Source of the DNA: Achromobacter sp. UMC71
Lineage (GTDB): Bacteria > Pseudomonadota > Gammaproteobacteria > Burkholderiales > Burkholderiaceae_B
NCBI RefSeq assembly: GCF_014170305.1
Contig: NZ_LZZT01000028.1
Coordinates: 62,001-126,000, forward strand
Direction: 5' to 3'
Length of the DNA stretch: 64,000 nt
The position numbers and the translations under genes are program-made. The notes under the pieces are model-generated. The model was not told the DNA's origin. It saw only the letters and a program-made list of their open reading frames with translations, and ran no database searches. Positions 8,737-19,253 of this stretch are shown piece after piece; within the stretch, counting starts at the first letter, position 1; each line of letters opens with the position of its first letter.

Positions 8737-9096
8737 GCGAGCCGCCAGGCAGCGCACGACATCGTTCAGCCCCCCACCTGCGCAAGCGCGCAGCGCGCAT
8801 CGCCCCGACGCCTCACCGCACGTATGCCAGGACCGGCCGCCCGCGTGGCCGGTCCTGGCGGGCCCCGCAAACCTCCCCACATGCCATTGACCCAGCAACG
8901 CCACAAGCCAAGACGCCCGTAGCCCGGGGCGGCGGCTGGCAGGGCGTCGAGCAACCTCGATGCGCCCGAGGGAATCTGAAGGAGGAGCCGAAGGCTCGGA
9001 CGAAGATGACGACGGGGCAGTCCGGAGCGAAGGCTCCGGACCGCAATCGTGGGCGCTCGACGCCCTGCCAGCCGCCGTCCCGGGCGACCTACGAAG
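8737..9096. repeat. Structured dispersed intergenic element, copy 1
   Basis: About 360 bases colinear with copy 2 at 23804-24170. Shared blocks in order are GCGAG (8737), CGCGCAGCGC (8787-8796), a hairpin with loop GCCCGCG (stem 8827-8838/8847-8858, 12 bp perfect), GCAAACCTC (8867-8875), CGTAG (8918), a core (8957-9050) and CCTACGAAG (9088-9096). A 31-bp stem (8922-8952 with 9055-9085, one G-T pair) encloses the core. Inside the core are two small hairpins, one GAGCC/GGCTC and one TCCGGAGC/GCTCCGGA. It fills the space between two convergent genes. It could be a structured RNA or a cruciform-forming repeat; no protein is encoded. Confidence 0.85.
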
Positions 9097-9136
9097 CACC
9101 AGGGCGACAAGCCAAGACAAAACAACCATAACGACC

Positions 9137-9163
9137 AAAAAAAACCGCTCCAAAAGGAGCGGC
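9137..9163 (-). terminator. Rho-independent terminator of pgk
   Basis: On the minus strand GCCGCTCC-TTTT-GGAGCGG is followed by eight T. It lies just past the pgk stop and ends the tkt-gap-pgk transcript. Confidence 0.9.
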
Positions 9164-9192
9164 TTTCATCAAGCAGACACCAAGCAAAACGC

Positions 9193-10386
9193 TTACTTGG
9201 CCCGCTCCTGCAGCACAGCCACCGCCGGCAACGTCTTGCCTTCCAGGAACTCCAGGAAAGCGCCGCCCCCAGTCGAGATATAGCCCACCTGCTCGGAAAT
9301 CCCGTACTTGGCGATCGCCGCCAACGTATCGCCGCCACCGGCGATCGAAAACCCGTCCGAGTCGGCAATCACCTGCGCCACCACCTTCGTGCCGTTGGCG
9401 AATTGATCGAACTCGAACACGCCAACCGGCCCATTCCAGACGATCGTGCCGGCCTGCTTCAGGATCGCGGCCAGCTGCTCGGCCGTTTGCGGGCCGATGT
9501 CCAGGATCATGTCGTCCGCCGCCACCGCGTCGGCCGCCTTCACCGTCGCCTCGGCATCCGCCCCGAAGGACTTCGCGCACACCACATCCACCGGAATCGG
9601 CACATCCGCGCCGCGCTGCTGCATCAGCTCGATCACCGCGCGCGCCTGGTCCACCTGGTCGGGTTCCGCCAGCGACTTGCCGATCGACAGCCCCGCGGCC
9701 AGCATGAACGTATTGGCAATGCCGCCGCCCACCACCAACTGGTCCACCTTGTCGGCCAGCGACTGCAGGATCGACAGCTTCGTCGACACCTTCGAGCCGC
9801 CCACGATCGCCACCAGCGGACGCTTGGGTTCGTGCAGCGCACGGCCCAGCGCATCCAGTTCGGCTTCGAGCAGCGGGCCCGCGCAAGCCACCGGCGCAAA
9901 GCGGGCGATGCCATGCGTCGTGGCCTCGGCCCGGTGCGCCGTGCCGAATGCGTCGTTCACGTACACGTCGCACAACGCCGCCATCTTGCGCGACAGCGCC
10001 TCGTCGTCCTTCTTTTCGCCGACATTCACGCGGCAGTTTTCCAGCAGCACCACCAGGCCCGGCTCGACCTTCACGCCGTCGACCCAGTTCTGCACCAGCG
10101 GCACCGGCATGCCCAGCAGCTCGGACAGGCGCTGGCCCACCTTGGCCAGGGAATCGGCTTCGGTCAGCACGCCTTCTTTCGGGCGGCCCAGGTGCGAAGT
10201 GACCATCACCGCGGCGCCGGCGTCCAACGCCAGGCGGATGCCGGGCACCGAGGCGCGGATGCGGGTGTCTTCGGAAATGCGGCCGGCGTCATCGAACGGC
10301 ACGTTCAGATCGGCGCGGATGAACACGCGCTTGCCGGACAGGGCGCCGGCCTTGGCCAGCGCGGACAGGGTATTGACCTTGGACAT
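9193..10386 (-). CDS. pgk: Phosphoglycerate kinase
   Basis: The product is 397 aa, standard length. It interconverts 1,3-bisphosphoglycerate + ADP and 3-phosphoglycerate + ATP in the cytosol. Motifs: [14 protein letters not shown] near the N-terminus, [23 protein letters not shown], the KVSTKL hinge region, and the C-terminal nucleotide-binding [12 protein letters not shown] with [14 protein letters not shown]. It is the last gene of tkt-gap-pgk, 95 bases after gap, with a strong terminator following. Confidence 0.98.
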   Translation of the reverse strand: MSKVNTLSALAKAGALSGKRVFIRADLNVPFDDAGRISEDTRIRASVPGIRLALDAGAAVMVTSHLGRPKEGVLTEADSLAKVGQRLSELLGMPVPLVQNWVDGVKVEPGLVVLLENCRVNVGEKKDDEALSRKMAALCDVYVNDAFGTAHRAEATTHGIARFAPVACAGPLLEAELDALGRALHEPKRPLVAIVGGSKVSTKLSILQSLADKVDQLVVGGGIANTFMLAAGLSIGKSLAEPDQVDQARAVIELMQQRGADVPIPVDVVCAKSFGADAEATVKAADAVAADDMILDIGPQTAEQLAAILKQAGTIVWNGPVGVFEFDQFANGTKVVAQVIADSDGFSIAGGGDTLAAIAKYGISEQVGYISTGGGAFLEFLEGKTLPAVAVLQERAK

Positions 10387-10416
10387 ATGCTTTGCTTCCT
10401 ACAGTTGGCGAACAAA

Positions 10417-10462
10417 GGGGACGAACCCGCTTTCCGCTTGGGCGGAAAACCCGTTCGTCCCC
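10417..10462 (-). other. Long intercistronic hairpin between gap and pgk
   Basis: Arms GGGGACGAAC (10417-10426) and GTTCGTCCCC (10453-10462) pair perfectly, and an inner TTTCCGC/GCGGAAA helix continues the stem across a 4-base internal loop. There is no T-tract. It probably sets differential stability or partial termination between gap and pgk. Confidence 0.6.
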
Positions 10463-10481
10463 TTCGGCCTGACAGCGATGC

Positions 10482-11507
<1,026 letters not shown>

Positions 11508-13544
11508 TTACAAAACTTGGCGGACGGTCTCGGCCACCTTGTCGGCGGTCAGCCCGAAGAACTTGAACAGCGCGCCGGCCGGAGCGGACTCGCCATAGCG
11601 GTCGATGCCGACCACGGCGCCTTCCAGGCCCACGTATTTGTGCCAGAAGGCGGTCACACCGGCCTCGACGGCCACGCGCGGCAGGCCTTTGGGCAGCACG
11701 GATTGCTTCCAGGCGGCATCCTGGCGGTCGAACACGTCGGTGCTGGGCATGGAGACCACGCGCACCGCGATGCCGTCCTTGGCCAGTTGGGCCTGCGCGT
11801 CCAGCGCGATGGCCACTTCGGAGCCGGTGGCGATGATGACGGCGCGGGCGCCTTCGGCATCGCGCAGCACGTAGCCGCCGCGGGCGATCGCGTCCACGGT
11901 GGCGGCATCGCGCGGCACGAACGGCAGGTTCTGGCGCGACAGCAACAGGGCCGTCGGGCCGCCGTCATGCACGTCCATGCCGATGCTGGTCGGGCGCGTC
12001 ACGGCGGCATTCCAGGCCACGGCGGTTTCGGCCGTGTCGCAAGGACGCCAGAGCGACAGGTTGGGGATCAGGCGCAGGCTGGCGGCGTGCTCGATCGATT
12101 GGTGAGTGGGGCCGTCTTCGCCCAGGCCGATCGAATCGTGCGTGAACACGTGCACCACGCGTTGCTTCATCAGCGCGGCCATGCGGATGGCGTTGCGCGA
12201 GTAGTCCGAGAACGTCAGGAACGTGCCGCCGAACGGCAGGTAACCACCGTGCAGGGCCACGCCGTTCATGATGGCGGCCATGCCGAATTCGCGCACGCCG
12301 TAGTTGATGTGGCGACCGAACTGGATGCCCTTGTCGCCGGCGCGCACGGCGGCCACGCCCTTCCAGTCGGTGAAGTTGGAGCCGGTCAGGTCGGCCGAGC
12401 CGCCCAGCATTTCCGGCAGCGCGGCGGCCAGCGCCGTGATCGCGAACTGCGAGGCCTTGCGGGTGGCCACGGTTTCAGCCTTTTCCAGCGTGGTGTTCAG
12501 GAACGCCTGGAATTGCTCGGCATAGCCGGCGGGCATTTCGCCCTTCATGCGGCGGGTGAACTCGGCGGCGTCGGAGGGGAACGCGGCGGCGTAGGCGTCG
12601 AACGCCGACTGCCATTCGGCTTGCGCAGCCGCGCCGGTCTTGCGGCCGTCCCAGCCGTCGTACACGTCTTGCGGAATCTGGAAGGGCTCGGCCGACCAGC
12701 CCAGCGCGGCGCGGGTGGCGGCGATTTCGTCCTTGCCCAGCGGGGCCCCGTGCACATTGTGGGTGCCGGCCATGTTGGGCGAACCCTTGCCGATGACGGT
12801 GCGGCAGATGATCAGCGTGGGCTTTTCCGATTGCGCGCGGGCGGCCTTGATGGCGGCGTCCACGGCGGCGGCGTCATGGCCATCGATGCCCCGGATGACG
12901 TTCCAGCCGTAGCCCTCGAAGCGCTTGGCGGTGTCGTCGGCGAACCAGTGCTCGACGTGGCCGTCGATGGAAATGCCGTTGTCGTCGTACAGGACGACCA
13001 GCTTGGACAGCTTGAGCGTGCCGGCCAGCGAGCAGACTTCATGCGAGATGCCTTCCATCAGGCAGCCGTCGCCCGTGAAGGCGTAGGTGTGATGGTCGAC
13101 GATGGTGTGACCGGGCTTGTTGAATTCGGCGGCCAGCAGCGCTTCGGCCAGCGCCATGCCCACGGCATTGCCCAGGCCCTGGCCCAGCGGGCCGGTGGTG
13201 GTTTCCACGCCCGGGGTGATGCCCACTTCGGGGTGGCCCGGCGTCTTGGAATGCAGCTGGCGGAAATTCTTGAGCTCTTCGATCGGCAGATCGTAGCCCG
13301 TCAGGTGCAGCAGGGCGTAGATCAACATCGAGCCATGGCCGTTGGACAGCACGAAGCGGTCGCGGTTGGCCCAGGCGGGATCCTTGGGATTGTGGCGCAG
13401 GTTGCCGATCCAGAGGGCCTGGGCGATTTCCGCCATGCCCATGGGAGCACCCGGGTGCCCGGAGTTCGCTTGTTGCACGGCATCCATCGCGAGGGCGCGG
13501 ATGGCATCCGCCAAGGCAAGTTTAGGGGCGGTCGGATTGCTCAT
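11508..13544 (-). CDS. tkt: Transketolase
   Basis: The product is 678 aa from the ATG at 13544 ([23 protein letters not shown]); an upstream in-frame start would add 23 residues not typical of the family. The thiamine-diphosphate motif [13 protein letters not shown], substrate-binding [14 protein letters not shown] and GHPGAPMG are all present. It transfers two-carbon ketol units in the pentose phosphate pathway. It leads the tkt-gap-pgk operon; a TAAAAT hexamer at 13617-13622 on the minus strand is a possible -10. Confidence 0.97.
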   Translation of the reverse strand: MSNPTAPKLALADAIRALAMDAVQQANSGHPGAPMGMAEIAQALWIGNLRHNPKDPAWANRDRFVLSNGHGSMLIYALLHLTGYDLPIEELKNFRQLHSKTPGHPEVGITPGVETTTGPLGQGLGNAVGMALAEALLAAEFNKPGHTIVDHHTYAFTGDGCLMEGISHEVCSLAGTLKLSKLVVLYDDNGISIDGHVEHWFADDTAKRFEGYGWNVIRGIDGHDAAAVDAAIKAARAQSEKPTLIICRTVIGKGSPNMAGTHNVHGAPLGKDEIAATRAALGWSAEPFQIPQDVYDGWDGRKTGAAAQAEWQSAFDAYAAAFPSDAAEFTRRMKGEMPAGYAEQFQAFLNTTLEKAETVATRKASQFAITALAAALPEMLGGSADLTGSNFTDWKGVAAVRAGDKGIQFGRHINYGVREFGMAAIMNGVALHGGYLPFGGTFLTFSDYSRNAIRMAALMKQRVVHVFTHDSIGLGEDGPTHQSIEHAASLRLIPNLSLWRPCDTAETAVAWNAAVTRPTSIGMDVHDGGPTALLLSRQNLPFVPRDAATVDAIARGGYVLRDAEGARAVIIATGSEVAIALDAQAQLAKDGIAVRVVSMPSTDVFDRQDAAWKQSVLPKGLPRVAVEAGVTAFWHKYVGLEGAVVGIDRYGESAPAGALFKFFGLTADKVAETVRQVL

Positions 13545-13794
13545 TCGGAAGGCTCTTTGAAGCTGGCGCGCCCAAGCAGGAAATGGGGGCCAGTTGAGTA
13601 GGTTGCGAAGCAAAAGATTTTAGCATCCGGGGCTTGCCCCCCCGCCATCGGGCGGCGGGGCGAGGTAAATGGGCGCATTCCCGGGGAAATCGCGGGCGGC
13701 CAGCCGGAAAATGATGGGGTGGAAGCCACAATTGCGGCGAGGCGGTCCGAGATTCATGATGGCTGCATGTATCCGCCACTGGACGCCCGCTAAG

Positions 13795-14250
13795 ATGAAC
13801 CGCATGCTGAACGTCACCCTGCCCGTCGAAGGCATCATGGCATTGCGCAATGCGCTGGGCGAAGAGCAGGCCATTGCCATTGCCCATTCCCTGGAACTCG
13901 CCCAGATACGGGGCGAGGCCGAACTGGCGGCCACGTTGCGGCAAGAATGGCAAAAAGAAGCGGTTACGTTACGGCAAGAATGGCAAAAGGAACTGGCTGC
14001 CGCCGTCGCCCCACTCGCCCGGCGTGAGGAAATACAGGAACTGCGCCGCGAAATCGCCAAGCTTCCCAACCGCGAAGAACTCAAGCGCTTCGCCACTCAC
14101 GAAGACTTGGCAGAACTGCGCAGCCAATTCCTGCGCCTGGACAAAAAGATGACCGTGGGCTTCCTGGTATTGCTCGCGCTCAACCTCACTTCCAACACCC
14201 CGCTCTTCATCGAGTGGGGGACCAAAGTGGTAGGCTACGCGCTCAAGTAG
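13795..14250 (+). CDS. Small coiled-coil protein with C-terminal membrane anchor, unknown function
   Basis: The product is about 151 aa from the ATG at 13795; the ATG at 13804 (MLNVTLPVEG) is an equally good start. The centre (residues ~45-120) is highly charged and predicted coiled coil, with an 11-residue direct repeat LRQEWQKEA/LRQEWQKEL encoded by a 33-bp tandem duplication. One hydrophobic segment (MTVGFLVLLALNLTS) near the C-terminus should anchor it in the membrane. Organisation resembles DUF1640-type coiled-coil proteins, but the identity is not certain. It is AT-richer than its neighbours. Confidence 0.6.
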   Translation: MNRMLNVTLPVEGIMALRNALGEEQAIAIAHSLELAQIRGEAELAATLRQEWQKEAVTLRQEWQKELAAAVAPLARREEIQELRREIAKLPNREELKRFATHEDLAELRSQFLRLDKKMTVGFLVLLALNLTSNTPLFIEWGTKVVGYALK

Positions 14251-14331
14251 CCCGGGGATACCGCCGCCTGCAACACGCCCGGTCCCACCCCCTGCCCTTC
14301 GCTCCATTTTCCATCCGTTGCCGCAACGCCC

Positions 14332-15063
14332 ATGTCCGCCCCCCGCTTCTTCTGCGATGCCCCTCTGTCCGCCCGTGCCCGCATCGCGCTGCCCGACGCC
14401 CTGGCCCACCACGCCCTGAGAGTGCTGCGCCTGCGCGCCGGGGAATCCGTCATCCTGTTCAACGGCAAGGGGGGTGAATACCCCGCCGTGCTGGAAGTCG
14501 AGGGCAAGGCCGGCTTCGCTCAATTGGGCGCCTTCGAGGCTCGCGAGGCCGAGCTGGCCGGTCGCATCACCCTGGTGCAGGGCCTGCCTTCCGGCGACAA
14601 GATGGACTGGGTGGTGGAAAAGGCCGTGGAACTGGGCGCGGCCCAGGTCTGCCCCATCGCGGCTCAGCGCAGCGTGCTGCAGCTGTCCGGCCCACGACTG
14701 GACAAGCGGGTCGCCCACTGGCAGCGCATCGCGCAATCGGCCGCCGAGCAGTGCGGCCGCAACCGCCTGATGACCGTCAATGCCCCCGTTACCCTGGCTG
14801 ACTGGCTGGCGCTGCCGGCAGACGGCCTGCGTCTGTTGTGCCACCCCGATGCTGACACCGACCTGGCCGGCCTGTTGCATGCCACGCCCAGCCTGGCATC
14901 GCTGACCCTGCTGGTGGGCCCGGAAGGGGGTTGGTCTGACAAGGAATTGGCCGAGGCCCGCAAAGCCGGCGTGCAAGCTGTCAGGTTCGGGCCGCGAGTG
15001 CTACGGACCGAAACGGCTGGTCTCGCCTTGATCGCTGCGGCGGGCGCCCTGCTGGGCTGGTAA
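14332..15063 (+). CDS. rsmE: 16S rRNA (uracil1498-N3)-methyltransferase
   Basis: The product is 243 aa, normal RsmE length. An N-terminal PUA-like part (HHALRVLRLRAGE, FNGKGGEY) is followed by a SPOUT fold, with MDWVVEKAVELGA, SAAEQCGRN, the SAM-binding LLVGPEGGWSDKE and FGPRVLRTETAGLAL. It methylates N3 of U1498 in 16S rRNA using S-adenosylmethionine. It appears to be transcribed alone. Confidence 0.95.
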   Translation: MSAPRFFCDAPLSARARIALPDALAHHALRVLRLRAGESVILFNGKGGEYPAVLEVEGKAGFAQLGAFEAREAELAGRITLVQGLPSGDKMDWVVEKAVELGAAQVCPIAAQRSVLQLSGPRLDKRVAHWQRIAQSAAEQCGRNRLMTVNAPVTLADWLALPADGLRLLCHPDADTDLAGLLHATPSLASLTLLVGPEGGWSDKELAEARKAGVQAVRFGPRVLRTETAGLALIAAAGALLGW

Positions 15064-15077
15064 CGGGATAAAAAGGG

Positions 15078-15109
15078 ATAGAAAACACAACCGGCGTCGC
15101 TGACGCCGG
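15078..15109 (-). terminator. Probable terminator of the patatin-barstar pair
   Basis: A perfect 8-bp stem CCGGCGTC/GACGCCGG with a 3-base loop is followed, on the minus strand, by TTGTGTTTTC. It lies between the convergent rsmE and barstar genes. Confidence 0.6.
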
Positions 15110-15149
15110 CGGAGTATCCGGCAAGCCTATCGGGCTGCCACGACTGAAA

Positions 15150-15617
15150 TCAGTCGTTTTCGCCGTAGGGCGCGGCGGCGACACCGGGTTCGGGATCCGG
15201 GTGCTTGCCCGCGTGTTCCACGACATACGCAAAGGTACGGCCATTTTCGTGCGCGAACTCGGCCGCGTCGGCGCACACCGACTCGATGCGGGCGGCGTCG
15301 TCTTCCAGGGCTGGGTCGCCCGAATGCAATTTGTACAACCACAGCACCACGCCGATTTTGTGATCCAGCACGGTATCGCACAGGCAGTCGTAGAGCGCGT
15401 CCAGGTTGCCGCCGAAATACTCGGGGAAATCCACGGCCTTGGCAATAGCCCGCAGCACCGCCGAACGGCTGCGCGCCGGGTCGCAATTGGCCACGAACAG
15501 GGATAGGCCGAGTTCATGCGCGGCGTCGACCACGGCTTTTTTGTCCAGCCCGTCATGAGCCAGCGCTCCACCTCGCTTCAACTGCCGCTGCAGGGTAGAT
15601 TGGGCATTGCGCGTCAT
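15150..15617 (-). CDS. Barstar-family protein (ribonuclease inhibitor-like)
   Basis: The product is 155 aa. Residues ~30-125 match the barstar fold: FPEYFGGNLDALYDCL is the family hallmark helix that plugs the RNase active site, preceded by AIAKAVDF. About 30 residues extend at each end compared with classical barstar (~90 aa). No barnase-type RNase gene is seen anywhere in the window. Its ATG overlaps the patatin stop by 4 bases, so the two are translationally coupled. It could be an orphan immunity protein or a housekeeping regulator; which is unknown. Confidence 0.85.
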   Translation of the reverse strand: MTRNAQSTLQRQLKRGGALAHDGLDKKAVVDAAHELGLSLFVANCDPARSRSAVLRAIAKAVDFPEYFGGNLDALYDCLCDTVLDHKIGVVLWLYKLHSGDPALEDDAARIESVCADAAEFAHENGRTFAYVVEHAGKHPDPEPGVAAAPYGEND

Positions 15618-16846
15618 GCCTGTGCCTCCTTGAAAAAGGCGATCACTTCTTCGGTACGCTGCATCGTATCGGCATAACCCAGTTCGATCAATCGCTTGGT
15701 GTAGCTGGACTCGAACAACAGGTAGGACATCAGCGCGCCACCGCCGGGGCGGCCTGGGTCGGACGATACACCGAGTACGCGAAAAAGGGCACGGGCCTGG
15801 GCCGGCATGTCGTCCAGGTGTTCCAGCGCCAGCGAATCCAGAGACCGGCTGGGAGTGATCGCCAGCACCTGGATGCGGCGCACGTTGACCTCGCCTTCCT
15901 CCAGGGGCACCGCGTGGTCCACCAGGTAGTTCATGCGCTCCAGGCGCTCGACGTCCATCGACAGGCCATCCAGGAAGATGCTGGATAGCGCGTGGCCGCC
16001 CACCTGGGCCAGCGACGGGTACGGCGGCGCGGCTTCCCGGTGTTCGGGGTGGGTGTCATCGCGAAAGCCCGTGCCGATCACCAGCACCCGGTGCGCCCCC
16101 AGGTGGATGGCGGGGCTGATCGGCGCCAGCTGCCGCATGGACCCGTCGCCGCACCACTCGCCCTTGCCGTGCACCGGGATCTGCCGGGCAGGGAACACGA
16201 AGGGGATGGCCGACGAGGCCATCAGGTGGTCCACCGTGATCGGCGTGGGAATGGCCAGCCGCAGGTAGCGGTGCCAGGGCTCGATCGGCGTGTGGGCCTG
16301 ATAGAACGTCAGGTGCTCGCCGCTGGTGTAACCCGAGGCGGTGATGGCCAGCGCCGACAGCGAGCCGCTTTCGAGGTTGGATTGCAGATGATCGAAATTC
16401 AGCACCCGGCCCAGCAGCGCCTGCATCGGGCTGTTGTCCAGCAGCGACTGCGGCCGCTTGCGCGTCAGGCCGGAATACATCCAGCCCAGCGACAACAGGC
16501 CCAGCCAGCGCACGCCCGTGCGGATCAGCCCGGGCGCGTCGGCCCGGTAGATCATGTCGGTATTCAGCGACGACCACAGGCGCCGGATGCGGCGCACGCC
16601 CAGGTGCGGACGTTCGGCCCGGCAGGCCAGCGCCGCGGCGTTGATGGCGCCCGCGGACGTGCCGCAGATGATGTCGAAGGGGTTCTTGAAACGCGAATGC
16701 CAGTCGGGGTCCAGCAGCTCCATGATGGCGCTGAGCACGCCCACCTGGTAGGCGGCGCGCGCGCCGCCCCCGGTCAGGACCAGGCCGGTCGGCGTGCGTG
16801 GGCACGCCGGACCGCCCGCAGCGACTTCAACGTGGCGTATTGGCAT
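15614..16846 (-). CDS. Patatin-like phospholipase
   Basis: The product is 410 aa. The glycine-rich oxyanion motif LVLTGGGARAAYQVG (residues ~22-36), the nucleophile Ser64 in GTSAG, and the catalytic Asp in WCGDGSMRQLAP make a complete Ser-Asp dyad. No signal peptide is seen, so the enzyme is probably cytosolic or membrane-associated from the inside. It should hydrolyse acyl chains from lipids. The start at 16846 lies inside the 3' end of maeB (20-base overlap), implying coupled expression with maeB and barstar. Confidence 0.9.
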   Translation of the reverse strand: MPIRHVEVAAGGPACPRTPTGLVLTGGGARAAYQVGVLSAIMELLDPDWHSRFKNPFDIICGTSAGAINAAALACRAERPHLGVRRIRRLWSSLNTDMIYRADAPGLIRTGVRWLGLLSLGWMYSGLTRKRPQSLLDNSPMQALLGRVLNFDHLQSNLESGSLSALAITASGYTSGEHLTFYQAHTPIEPWHRYLRLAIPTPITVDHLMASSAIPFVFPARQIPVHGKGEWCGDGSMRQLAPISPAIHLGAHRVLVIGTGFRDDTHPEHREAAPPYPSLAQVGGHALSSIFLDGLSMDVERLERMNYLVDHAVPLEEGEVNVRRIQVLAITPSRSLDSLALEHLDDMPAQARALFRVLGVSSDPGRPGGGALMSYLLFESSYTKRLIELGYADTMQRTEEVIAFFKEAQA

Positions 16847-19115
16847 CGACCACAGTCATCGCGGTCATGTTGACGATGCGGCGCACGGTCGAGCTGGAGG
16901 TCAAAATGTGCACCGGCGCGTTGGCGCCCAGCAGGAACGGGCCCACCGCGACATTGCCGCCGGCGGCCGTCTTGAGCAGGTTGTAGGCGATGTTGCCGGC
17001 GTCCACGTTCGGGCACACCAGCAGATTGGCTTCGCCCTTGAGCGTGGACGAGGGCAGGATGCGCAGGCGCAGCGCTTCGTCCAGCGCGCAGTCGCCGTGC
17101 ATTTCGCCGTCGATTTCCAGTTCCGGCGCGGCTTCGCGCACCAGCTCCAGCGCGCGGCGCATCTTGGCACCCGACGCCGAGCTGCCCGAACCGAAGTTCG
17201 ACCGCGACAGCAGCGCCACCTTGGGGGCCAGGAACATGCGGCTCATTTCGCGGGCCGCGGCAATCGTGAACTCGGCGATCTGCTCGGCCGTCGGTTCATC
17301 ATTCACATGCGTGTCCACCAGCACCACCGTGCGCTCGTTGAGCAGCAGGATGTTCATGGCGGCGTAGACGTTGCGGCCGGGCCGGCGGCCGATCACTTCA
17401 TCCACGAAACGCAGGTGGTCGTGGTAGGCGCCCACCGAGCCGCAGATCATGCCGTCGGCATCGCCCAGGTGCACCATCATCGCACCGATCAAGGTCATGC
17501 GGCGGCGCATTTCCACGCGCGCCATTTCCTTGGTGATGCCGCGGCGGCACATGCGCTCCCAATACGTCGTCCAGTACTGGTGGAAGCGTTCGTCGTATTC
17601 GGGGTTGGTGACTTCGACGTCTTCGCCCAGGCGCAGGCGCAGGCCCAGTTTTTCGATGCGGGTCAGCAGCACCGACGGGCGGCCCACCAGGATCGGACGG
17701 GCCAGGCCTTCGTCCACCACCACCTGCACGGCGCGCAGCACGCGCTCGTCTTCGCCTTCGGCGTACACGATGCGGGCCGGGCCGCCTTCGCGCACGATGC
17801 GCTTGGCCGCCGAAAACAGCGGCTTCATGAAGGCGCCCGAGTGATACACGAACTGCTGCAGCTGTTCTTCGTAGGCTTCCAGGTCGGCCAAGGGGCGCGT
17901 GGCCACGCCGCCGTCCATGGCGGCCTTGGCCACCGCCGGCGCGATGCGCACGATCAGGCGCGGATCGAACGGCTTGGGAATCAGGTATTCAGGGCCGAAA
18001 GAAATATCGAACGTGCCATAGGCCGCGGCGACGACTTCGTTCTGTTCTTCCTGCGCCAGCTGGGCGATGGCGTAGACCGCCGCCTTCTCCATTTCGCGCG
18101 TAATGGTGGTGGCGCCCACATCCAGCGCGCCGCGGAAGATGTACGGGAAGCACAGGACGTTGTTGACCTGGTTCGGGTAGTCCGAACGGCCGGTGGCCAT
18201 CACCACGTCGTCGCGTACCGAATGGGCCAGCTCGGGCAGGATTTCCGGGGTGGGGTTGGCCAGCGCCAGGATCAGCGGACGTGGGCCCATGGTGGCGACC
18301 ATTTCCGGCTTGAGCACGCCGCCGGCCGACAGGCCCAGGAACACGTCGGCACCCTCGATTACTTCGGCCAGCTTGCGGGCATCGGTCTTTTGCACGAAGC
18401 GCGCCTTGTCCGGGTCCATCAACGTGGTGCGGCCCTCAAAGACCACGCCCTCGATGTCGGTCACCCAGATGTTTTCCAGCGGCAAGCCCAGGTCCACCAT
18501 CAGGTCCAGGCAGGCCAGCGCCGCCGCGCCGGCGCCGGAGGTCACGACCTTGACCTTGTCGATTTCCTTGCCCACGACCTTCAGGCCGTTGATGAAGGCG
18601 GCCGACACGCAGATCGCGGTGCCGTGCTGGTCATCATGGAAAACGGGAATCTTCATGCGCTCGCGCAGCTTGCGCTCGACCGTGAAGCATTCCGGCGCCT
18701 TGATGTCTTCGAGGTTGATGCCGCCGAAGGTGGCTTCCAGGCCGGCGATGATCTCGACCAGCTTGTCCGGGTCGGTTTCGTTGATCTCGATGTCGAACAC
18801 GTCCAGGCCGGCGAATTTCTTGAACAGGACGGCCTTGCCTTCCATCACCGGCTTGGAGGCCAGCGCGCCGATGTTGCCCAGGCCCAGCACCGCGGTGCCG
18901 TTGGTGATCACACCCACCAGGTTGCCGCGCGCGGTGTAGCGGAACACGTTGGCCGGATCCGCCACGATTTCCTCACAGGCCGCCGCGACGCCGGGCGAAT
19001 ACGCCAGGGCCAGGTCGCGCTGGTTGGTGAGCTGCTTGGTCGGGGTGACCGAGATTTTGCCGGGGCGGCCGTGCTCGTGATATTCAAGGGCGGCTTTGCG
19101 AAGGTTGGCATCCAT
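16827..19115 (-). CDS. maeB: NADP-dependent malic enzyme with C-terminal phosphotransacetylase-like domain
   Basis: The product is 762 aa, the usual length of MaeB. Residues ~1-430 are malic enzyme, with [12 protein letters not shown], the Lys in [17 protein letters not shown] context (here [13 protein letters not shown]), FHDDQHGTA and the Rossmann [15 protein letters not shown]. Residues ~440-760 are a PTA-like domain ([26 protein letters not shown]) that normally regulates the enzyme through acetyl-CoA. It decarboxylates malate to pyruvate giving NADPH. A TAGAAT hexamer on the minus strand at 19159-19164 is a possible -10. Confidence 0.96.
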   Translation of the reverse strand: MDANLRKAALEYHEHGRPGKISVTPTKQLTNQRDLALAYSPGVAAACEEIVADPANVFRYTARGNLVGVITNGTAVLGLGNIGALASKPVMEGKAVLFKKFAGLDVFDIEINETDPDKLVEIIAGLEATFGGINLEDIKAPECFTVERKLRERMKIPVFHDDQHGTAICVSAAFINGLKVVGKEIDKVKVVTSGAGAAALACLDLMVDLGLPLENIWVTDIEGVVFEGRTTLMDPDKARFVQKTDARKLAEVIEGADVFLGLSAGGVLKPEMVATMGPRPLILALANPTPEILPELAHSVRDDVVMATGRSDYPNQVNNVLCFPYIFRGALDVGATTITREMEKAAVYAIAQLAQEEQNEVVAAAYGTFDISFGPEYLIPKPFDPRLIVRIAPAVAKAAMDGGVATRPLADLEAYEEQLQQFVYHSGAFMKPLFSAAKRIVREGGPARIVYAEGEDERVLRAVQVVVDEGLARPILVGRPSVLLTRIEKLGLRLRLGEDVEVTNPEYDERFHQYWTTYWERMCRRGITKEMARVEMRRRMTLIGAMMVHLGDADGMICGSVGAYHDHLRFVDEVIGRRPGRNVYAAMNILLLNERTVVLVDTHVNDEPTAEQIAEFTIAAAREMSRMFLAPKVALLSRSNFGSGSSASGAKMRRALELVREAAPELEIDGEMHGDCALDEALRLRILPSSTLKGEANLLVCPNVDAGNIAYNLLKTAAGGNVAVGPFLLGANAPVHILTSSSTVRRIVNMTAMTVVDANTPR

Positions 19116-19253
19116 AGGGGCGGCTACTGGCTAGAGTGAGGAACACGGAAAGGGGGCAATTCTATTCCGATGGCGGACGGCGCGAAACGTTCCCTGCGCC
19201 TTCCGGGCCGCGCCTGCCCCTTTGCCGCAAGCGCCGTCCATCTTACCCTCGGC

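Noticed and set aside
8704-9192. Small protein-coding genes inside the structured repeat regions (for example frames at 8960-9283)
   Set aside because: The frames cross the perfect stems, are not shared in phase between the two copies, and lack ribosome-binding sites; structure, not coding, is conserved.
16794-19139. 781-codon plus-strand frame opposite maeB, and a similar 694-codon frame opposite tkt (11517-13601)
   Set aside because: Both are shadows of conserved enzymes and show no domain, start signal or codon usage of their own.
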